DNA from: a virus
IMG/VR virus record: IMGVR_UViG_3300006929_000092
Location: 1 to 26,802 of that record
Reading direction: 5' to 3' (one strand)
Length of the DNA stretch: 26,802 nt
In this document: positions 24,701-26,802 of the stretch, one piece after another
Layout of the letters: each line of letters opens with the position of its first letter
How positions within the stretch are numbered: position 1 is the first letter of the stretch
Notes under the pieces: generated by a model
The model's database searches: none
Seen by the model: the letters and a program-made list of their open reading frames with translations, nothing else
Told to the model about the DNA's origin: nothing
Translations under genes and position numbers: made by a program

Positions 24701-26802
24701 CAATTACAAGAAGCCCACTTAGAATATAGAAGACAGTTTGAAGAGGTTTATAAAGATATTACTGGAAGAAGAGAAAGTTTTAGAGACCAGGCTTTGAATG
24801 AATTGCAAGAAGCAGGAATAAAAAAGCCAACTGAAGCGGAGATACAAGATAAGATTACCGATATAATTGAAAATATAAAAGAACAATTACCGGAAGACAG
24901 ACAGTATGCACAAAATAAAGATGCAATAAGAGGTCGAGGGAAAAAATTAATTGATGGTGTGTTTCGTACATTAGGAAATATTATGAATAAACATTCTGAT
25001 TTATTCCTAATCATGGATAAGATATCTAAACTACCGGCTGATTTATTTGAAGGAGTAACACAAAAAGAGGTTACGGATAGGGTAGATAAAGCTTCTCGTT
25101 TGTTTAAAGAAAGAATGTTAATGAATGAGGCTTTAATTATTTTTAAGTATCAAGAATTATTTGGTAAGAAGTATAAAAAAATTGTAGGATCTTTTACTAA
25201 TAAAGTTCCTAACGTAATATTTAGAGACGCTAAAAAAGTACAGGATGCAGAAGCGGCTTATAAAAAGAATCCAACTGCGGAAAATAACACAAAGTTAGAG
25301 CAAGAAATTTTAAGGCAAGGAATTGGATTGTCTCCTAATCAAATGTATTATTTATATAACCAATATAAAGACTCTCAAAATCACCCTGGTTTTGAAGCTC
25401 AATTTGGTCCAGACTATCAGCGAGTAATGAAGGATATCACTACGGAATTAGAAACTAATTATCCGGAATTAAAAGAGTTCGCGGATTGGCAAGTAGATGT
25501 ATTGTATCCAAGTTTATATAATCATTATAACGAAGCTTATCAAGATATATATAGAACGCAGATGCCTTATAATGTAAACTACGCGGGTATGGTTTATAGA
25601 GATGGGGTGGAGCCAGAAGGAGTAGATTTATTATCAGGATCTACACAGTATCACAATGTAGTAGCAGCTAACTCCACTAAGATGAGAGAGAATAATAAAC
25701 GGCCTATTAAAGCAATGGATGGAACAGATGCCTTGTTTACTTACATGCGTGACATGGAATATTTTGCGGCTTACGCACGTCCTGTAAATGATATTAATAA
25801 ATTATTTACTAATCCTATTATAAAAGAAACTATTGAAAACTTATATGGGGGTAATGTAAATGAAATGATAGAAGCTGCAATTCAAAAGTTGGCTAATAAA
25901 GGAATGTTTAAATCTAATGTGAGGTTTGATTCTTATGTTAATATTATGCAGGATTTATTTATAACTTCTCGTTTAGGTATTAATCCTGTAGTAACTTTAA
26001 AACAGTTAACTTCTTTTATAACTTATGCTAATGATATAGGGTTTGTTAATTGGATTAAAAATGCTGCAATAGGCAGGTTAGGTAAAGGACAATCGGTTAG
26101 TGCAGTATGGAAAGAGATAGCAGAGAACTCAGTATATATGCAGGATAGAGATGCGCGAAGTATTACTAAAGCCTTAGAGATGTATACGGATAAAAGATTA
26201 GGTGATAAGGATTGGATTAGAAGCGCTACAGGATTAAGAGCAGATCAAAGAGAAAGTTTGGTAGATGCATTAATGTATACCACCCGATTAGGGGATAGAG
26301 GAGCTATCTATTTAGGAGGTGTTCCTAATTATGTTTATTATAAAAATCAAGCATTAGAAGCAGGTAAAACAGAACAAGAAGCTATAGATATAGCTATTAG
26401 AAAATGGGAGAGAGATACTAAGCGTACTCAGCAGTCTACAGATTTGCAAGATAGAGATTACTATCAAACGCAAGATGCATATATGAGAGCTATTAATATG
26501 TTCTTAACTACCCCTAAACAATATTTAAGAAAGGAGGCGTATGCTATGCGAAACTTCTATAAGTTATTAAAGTCAGGAGGTAAGGAAGGGAAAGGAACCA
26601 AGATGCAAAACGCAAGAACCTTTTTCACTTACCATGTTGTGATGCCAATGTTCTTCCAGTATGTAGCTAATGGTTTCCCTGGACTGTTGGCAGAGTGGGA
26701 TGATGAAGATGAGAAGGACTTAGCAAGAGCAGCGATTTTAGGAAATGTAAATGCCCTTTTAATATTAGGAGAAGTAGCTGTGAATTTAGGACACTTAGCT
26801 AC
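18722..26802 (+). CDS. Giant polyvalent virion/ejection protein with zinc-protease motif, truncated by the window end
   Basis: Open from the ATG at 18722 to the last base: at least 2693 residues, no stop in frame. Residues 10-31 and 40-61 are a tandem repeat (YEYFVKTGYDGTIEEY and FKYFVDTGYNGTVNEF). Residues about 60-110 are acidic and disordered. Hydrophobic or amphipathic stretches near 537-560, 590-605 and 712-730 (GGFVIGTAPAVAVAAS) could cross a membrane. Residues about 860-985 are a disordered linker that also carries an overlapping gene. H1080-E-V-M-H1084 is a HExxH zinc site; E1136 or E1140 (NEEQVSELFGYLS) could be the third ligand. A globular domain follows (about 1240-1540, FMFNGGYLYPYGSES, then AAWVFANETAANKVL). 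Long helical regions lead to a C-terminal block (about 2570 on: QQSTDLQDRDYYQTQD, then INMFLTTPKQYLRKEAYAMR) like those ending large phage polyvalent proteins. Probably packaged and injected with the DNA. Confidence 0.82.
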   Translation, partial: MNEEAITAGYEYFVKTGYDGTIEEYKELLNTNSEAVNATFKYFVDTGYNGTVNEFVTLMGVGEKKNLVGPPTGEEEVMVSDTEVEVEEPGTSEPSLQTNQDPIVEQQLQTENLISPETFSLEADASVESSDDNTGDFFEQSLQKINADLIDEEEQTVVPLMNYHFKDYGFEFETTGLRDAMKVTAANDKSIIIDLDPATGNLLGFESKGADKLTQFLKENREESNQLNQIEKGYIQKRQKIQTVKGAEEAIKTFQKETQVVRDDISNYIKAKSFYDQNNLQDRDPNEIIYVEGPDGNQMSTTPLQLKENILKEEARITQAQENLVVKGKQLDEHVGEWYDMRSDQGGIWGSFWNALLDGTARVVTQNVNRLIDLGTFAGPLEGFVVSPQTYKRKVLMKAKEAGVLGDTYTDERIEEILKNPEEFERIKQIIKNAVVTETTGVNPLITKDGVPQPTSTTTSLLDDIEKEIRDEARKEVKYDRKAGEERVENPFSRFANDPRYDQNKGMLEMTRKGLRETVGYKDVTPEYTAETKKGFWGGALIGVTESIPAMLGPTPIRVVNMISQVEDHINEEMENDPDFDNVSEAEKAMFTIPLGIVVGVLENVGLRNALAQKGVASKILLRVYKRHGKNITGKSFREVVKKEVNSMIGQGLLVVGAGGLAEFETGLAQEMADIGFKEAYNAIKEKDMFRTPEDFYEGAKQVLRAGAQEMIGGFVIGTAPAVAVAASNGDFTTLDKGVFEMFEEIHNEPIVRDAFVEKTKERILKNELTKEEAEKLISDYDKTVGVMNQIPSDLPTAQKKKLLGNLLRQQELNSEIELYNKQLTKKQQAELLQLENEVEGILREGDVAIQQEKTESELNTQAINELKEEGIENPTPEQIKTKRDAIQESSPESVDVQVQTQDGGAVGDGNTQTTITEESSQEEQTDLDPTTQKEVEDLTSIINEQTGVQEETETETTTQETTTKGVEVDSENNNVTIEKSDGTKVTLPGVSVSENVSVTETAGDPTAVRIQNSLLRQAKNAGKAIAKLIPQANIVVHATEDAYNQAVSAANKGTRGTFSTVTNTIHINAPKANTRTVAHEVMHAVLLKKLGINADFSKVTGRMLKAVSKGIKDPQLKKTIEAFAADYDTKEQNEEQVSELFGYLSAAYTKLDGPTKSIVKRWLQKAAKAVGLPVNITEFTKEEADMIDFFNTVSKKVREGTEVTEGDIEVIPGEVVEDAEGPVPENIPDDGPSIDLEKTEKAQTDRGGIDLKKIKRGSINDLSGVNAFVFAADQATYGNIESPSGTKFMFNGGYLYPYGSESQGSNAAWVFANETAANKVLNKAKESDGVGLVMSQVSTGITGNLQFYDFVNAEIANAVEKGASPKELISYINEKLKLTKVAKGLKAKGLPAQISSLEEFQTLLVPLNFEQRGSFNQTFLSKDSYDQFGISPFAPLKTVPTNLQDVVNDPSLRNVKYGDIVSAIEFDQGGKPFKLNEGDPGYHPAYPWALPGKPMMVFNNAVDVRKVYPKAKPKGEKTNQTPIGKRTKPLAARSAMGGQYVAKVPKDINVEGAPIKEKAQKASVDKLAKMYQMKSNGIIWPQGVDPNALNAWANALGFTVERTRGDKGQTTSYKLKKDGKTYKPTREKAQRNVDEKSQKTFNKFDTPLEIINSARELNFTDAAILDYLTRVRKFTKTEVRELMKINADLLSVIPPSLGNIKGGMKAGVKLFQKVSNFYNKLQTKNAKAKVKLTEQEMMDEAMEFLREQAGYKSVAEPGIKGMSTEQSILMIDIARALGGRQSTNLNQAIRNARIILKAKTKGQKQLKKVQRELRNFMRKTLPKDIYTKQEALKLMRKIEQANNDNIQEIMNEVMEFAAEKNNVRLEASIQELLDPKKTVKKINNILKGVKIDEDTRKRIASIKKRIEKGIKTTEDEVVKYIAELQQEYNEINEKPVKLEGDYTAMADLQIVMNMVSASNLMGNNDLTKVNVLARVEAELKQMIVTGRTMLKDQLQEAHLEYRRQFEEVYKDITGRRESFRDQALNELQEAGIKKPTEAEIQDKITDIIENIKEQLPEDRQYAQNKDAIRGRGKKLIDGVFRTLGNIMNKHSDLFLIMDKISKLPADLFEGVTQKEVTDRVDKASRLFKERMLMNEALIIFKYQELFGKKYKKIVGSFTNKVPNVIFRDAKKVQDAEAAYKKNPTAENNTKLEQEILRQGIGLSPNQMYYLYNQYKDSQNHPGFEAQFGPDYQRVMKDITTELETNYPELKEFADWQVDVLYPSLYNHYNEAYQDIYRTQMPYNVNYAGMVYRDGVEPEGVDLLSGSTQYHNVVAANSTKMRENNKRPIKAMDGTDALFTYMRDMEYFAAYARPVNDINKLFTNPIIKETIENLYGGNVNEMIEAAIQKLANKGMFKSNVRFDSYVNIMQDLFITSRLGINPVVTLKQLTSFITYANDIGFVNWIKNAAIGRLGKGQSVSAVWKEIAENSVYMQDRDARSITKALEMYTDKRLGDKDWIRSATGLRADQRESLVDALMYTTRLGDRGAIYLGGVPNYVYYKNQALEAGKTEQEAIDIAIRKWERDTKRTQQSTDLQDRDYYQTQDAYMRAINMFLTTPKQYLRKEAYAMRNFYKLLKSGGKEGKGTKMQNARTFFTYHVVMPMFFQYVANGFPGLLAEWDDEDEKDLARAAILGNVNALLILGEVAVNLGHLA
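21375..21530 (+). CDS. Small conserved phage protein overprinted in the +1 frame of the giant gene
   Basis: A 51-residue reading frame beginning MPFKSQAQRAWMYKYKPK and continuing MAEQWEMETPRRPLPKRVAKK. It matches a small protein pattern common in phages of many hosts: MPFKSxAQRxWM, a Pro, then AxxW, then TP and LPxRVxKK (recognised from memory). The ATG at 21375 is chosen because the family starts MPFKS; an in-frame ATG at 21336 would add 13 atypical residues. It is strongly basic with a Lys/Arg tail, while the giant protein in the same bases is an acidic Ser/Thr/Gln linker. G+C here is 77 of 156 bases by hand count, well above the surroundings. No Shine-Dalgarno or promoter is visible; no gene in this window has a clear Shine-Dalgarno either. 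Function unknown; nucleic-acid binding is plausible but unproven. Confidence 0.72.
   Translation: MPFKSQAQRAWMYKYKPKMAEQWEMETPRRPLPKRVAKKNKPILIRQRKRK

Noticed and set aside
1-26802. tRNA genes, CRISPR arrays, insertion sequences or attachment sites.
   Set aside because: No cloverleaf-like stretch, repeat-spacer pattern, transposase or terminal inverted repeat was seen; the intergenic space is almost entirely accounted for by promoters, terminators and leaders.

Overview
The window is one strand-consistent block of late (virion structure) genes from a tailed phage. A Bacteroidetes host, most likely a flavobacterium, is suggested by three things: high A+T; intergenic boxes of the form TAnnTTTG (the Bacteroidetes -7 promoter element) upstream of several genes; and A/T-rich leaders with no Shine-Dalgarno sequence. 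The portal, major capsid, connector and very large tail-tip proteins, and their order, look like those of crAss-like (Crassvirales-type) podoviruses and related marine Bacteroidetes phages. That placement rests on recognised sequence patterns, not on a search. All genes are on the + strand and the standard bacterial code fits: there is no in-frame TAG or TGA in the 1629- and 2693-codon reading frames.

Layout. 1-1656: 3' part of the portal gene. 1713-2876: acidic scaffold-like protein. 2900-4318: major capsid protein, followed by a strong terminator. 4386-5219: conserved capsid-region protein of unknown role, then a terminator and a promoter back to back. 5296-6816: three tandem paralogues that all begin MEKF, the third enlarged by two inserted beta modules, then a second terminator-promoter pair. 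6903-8830: two head-tail connector or ring proteins. 8832-13721: a 1629-residue tail muzzle/beta-propeller-type protein. 13735-15466: two further tail-associated proteins. 15487-15897: a GNAT acetyltransferase whose promoter lies so close to the ATG that its mRNA should be almost leaderless. 15899-18710: two probable internal virion proteins, the first ending in an S74-type chaperone domain. 18722 to the window end: an unfinished reading frame of at least 2693 codons with a tandem N-terminal repeat, hydrophobic segments, an HEVMH zinc-protease motif and a C-terminal region like those of phage polyvalent proteins; probably a cargo or ejection protein.

How they fit together. The portal, scaffold and capsid proteins build the head. 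The MEKF proteins and the 4386 gene probably decorate or mature it. The connectors and the 1629-residue protein form the short tail. The last three genes probably make proteins carried inside the particle. Terminator-promoter pairs divide the block into transcription units. From 6903 on, genes are mostly 1-2 bases apart (stop-N-ATG), which suggests translational coupling.

Most unusual features. (1) A 51-codon gene at 21375-21530 is written in the +1 frame inside the giant gene. Its protein matches a widespread small phage protein pattern (MPFKSxAQRxWM...PxxAxxW...TP...LPxRVxKK). (2) A small beta module recurs five times in four otherwise unrelated virion proteins. (3) A Cys-terminated module and a beta-sandwich are shared by the 1629- and 314-residue tail proteins. 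(4) The giant protein has a 30-residue-period N-terminal duplication that could be a packaging tag.
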